A DNA stretch of 5,859 nucleotides from Chloroflexota bacterium (GTDB taxonomy: Bacteria; Chloroflexota; Dehalococcoidia; UBA2247; RBG-13-53-26): contig QMOF01000147.1 of assembly GCA_003650185.1 (NCBI GenBank), positions 1 through 5,859 of the forward strand, written 5' to 3'. The notes below the pieces were generated by a model. The model was not told the DNA's origin. It ran no database searches and was given only the letters and a program-made list of their open reading frames with translations. Positions 5,258 to 5,859 of the stretch are shown here, piece after piece (within the stretch, counting starts at the first letter, position 1; every line of letters starts with the position of its first letter). A program made the translations under genes and the position numbers.

Positions 5258-5859
5258 ATGAGGGTGAGCGAGCTAAACAGTCCACTTCCCATCGCCAACG
5301 ACAAGTCCACGGGCTGCATGCGGGAGCATCTGCTGGGAGCACTCCAGCGCGTGCTGCCCCGGGACGTGCGCATTGCCACCGCCTACCTCACACCGGATGG
5401 GTTCCTGTCCCTCCAGCCCGCCCTGGAAGGGGCCGGGACCGTTCTGCTCCTCCTGGGCGAGCGCCCCTTCCTCAACCGGCGCGGCCCCGGGGACGTGCTG
5501 GCCCAGCCCGGTGAGCAGGACGAGCTCCAGGGGCCACCTGAGTCGGTCGACTGGTACACCTTCCTGGAGGGTGGCTACCCCTGGCTCCTTCTCAGCCATG
5601 AGGAGCGGGCGGAGCTGCTACGGCGGGGAGAGGGCCTTGCTACAGGAGCCTTCGACCTCAGCGCCTGGGAGCGGGTGCGTGCCCTGGTAGACTTCCTGCG
5701 CCAAGAGAGCGTAGAGGTCCGCCGTTTCCTGGGAGAAGATGCCGGTAAGGTAGCGCCCGGTCAGGTGCTGGACTATCGGTCTCCCCACACCCGGCTCCAT
5801 GCCAAGGCCTACCTCTTCACCGGCGAGCTGGGCCGCTACGCCGCCGTCGGCTCCAGCAA
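5258..5859 (+). CDS. N-terminal phospholipase-D-fold domain of a probable PLD-helicase (partial, 3' end outside window)
   Basis: The frame is open from ATG 5258 to the right edge (200 full codons). GGAG at 5249-5252 is five nucleotides upstream; an in-frame GTG at 5252, overlapping the RAMA stop, is the alternative start. Early residues (NDKSTGCMREHLL, then IATAYLTPDGFLSL and VLLLLGERPF) follow the pattern of the PLD domain that opens many SNF2-type helicases in restriction and defence loci. The catalytic-type motif is H181-A-K183 in RLHAKAYLF. It is followed by GSS (198-200) and a cut codon beginning AA, consistent with the GSxN of PLD enzymes. The Asp of the full HKD motif is Thr188 here. 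PLD folds are used as nucleases by restriction enzymes such as BfiI. A helicase/ATPase part would follow outside the window; that is inference. Local GC exceeds 70%, above its neighbours. Confidence 0.9.
   Translation, partial: MRVSELNSPLPIANDKSTGCMREHLLGALQRVLPRDVRIATAYLTPDGFLSLQPALEGAGTVLLLLGERPFLNRRGPGDVLAQPGEQDELQGPPESVDWYTFLEGGYPWLLLSHEERAELLRRGEGLATGAFDLSAWERVRALVDFLRQESVEVRRFLGEDAGKVAPGQVLDYRSPHTRLHAKAYLFTGELGRYAAVGSS

Noticed and set aside
1..5859. CRISPR array, insertion sequence or transposase
   Set aside because: I saw no regularly spaced repeats, no terminal inverted repeats flanking a transposase-like ORF and no transposase motifs.

Overview
The window is bacterial, GC-rich DNA (hand counts of about 63-73% in the main genes) with clear Shine-Dalgarno sites, GTG as well as ATG starts, and intrinsic terminators. 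Nothing in it fixes the taxon. Its best-supported content is the start of an accessory DNA-modification or defence operon on the + strand that runs off the right edge.

Layout. Positions 1-227 hold the last codons of an unidentified protein with a Glu/Thr/Pro/Ala-rich tail. It is closed by a strong intrinsic terminator (262-296). Two more terminator-like hairpins follow (323-342 and 432-460), the last a perfect 10-bp stem with a T tract. From about 460 to 1490 there is no gene I can recognise. This stretch holds a possible minus-strand hypothetical ORF (466-858) with a good ribosome site, a 44-codon + strand ORF (1015-1149) behind a strong AGGAGG, a sigma-70-type promoter (TTGACA, 18 nt, TATCCT; 1118-1147), and an 83-codon hypothetical ORF (1192-1443) just downstream of that promoter.

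Operon. From 1493 three genes are packed head to tail. The first encodes a 1188-residue Eco57I/type IIG-like adenine-N6 DNA methyltransferase with a C-terminal TaqI-like recognition domain. The second encodes a 73-residue stand-alone RAMA/DUF2924-like protein that overlaps the methyltransferase 3' end by 26 nt. The third begins 2 nt after the RAMA stop and is the N-terminal 200 residues of a phospholipase-D-fold (HxK) protein. Its start resembles the PLD domain found at the front of SNF2-type helicases. That helicase part would lie outside the window and is inferred.

Working model (inference). The methyltransferase marks host DNA, the RAMA-like protein may help it recognise or tether DNA, and the PLD-fold protein, probably fused to a helicase, would be the nuclease/translocase acting on unmodified DNA. 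No PD-(D/E)xK motif is evident in the methyltransferase N-terminus, which fits cleavage being supplied by the partner. The methyltransferase recognition region and the RAMA gene are poorer in GC (about 53-54%) than the methyltransferase core (about 66%) and the PLD gene (over 70%), suggesting mosaic assembly.
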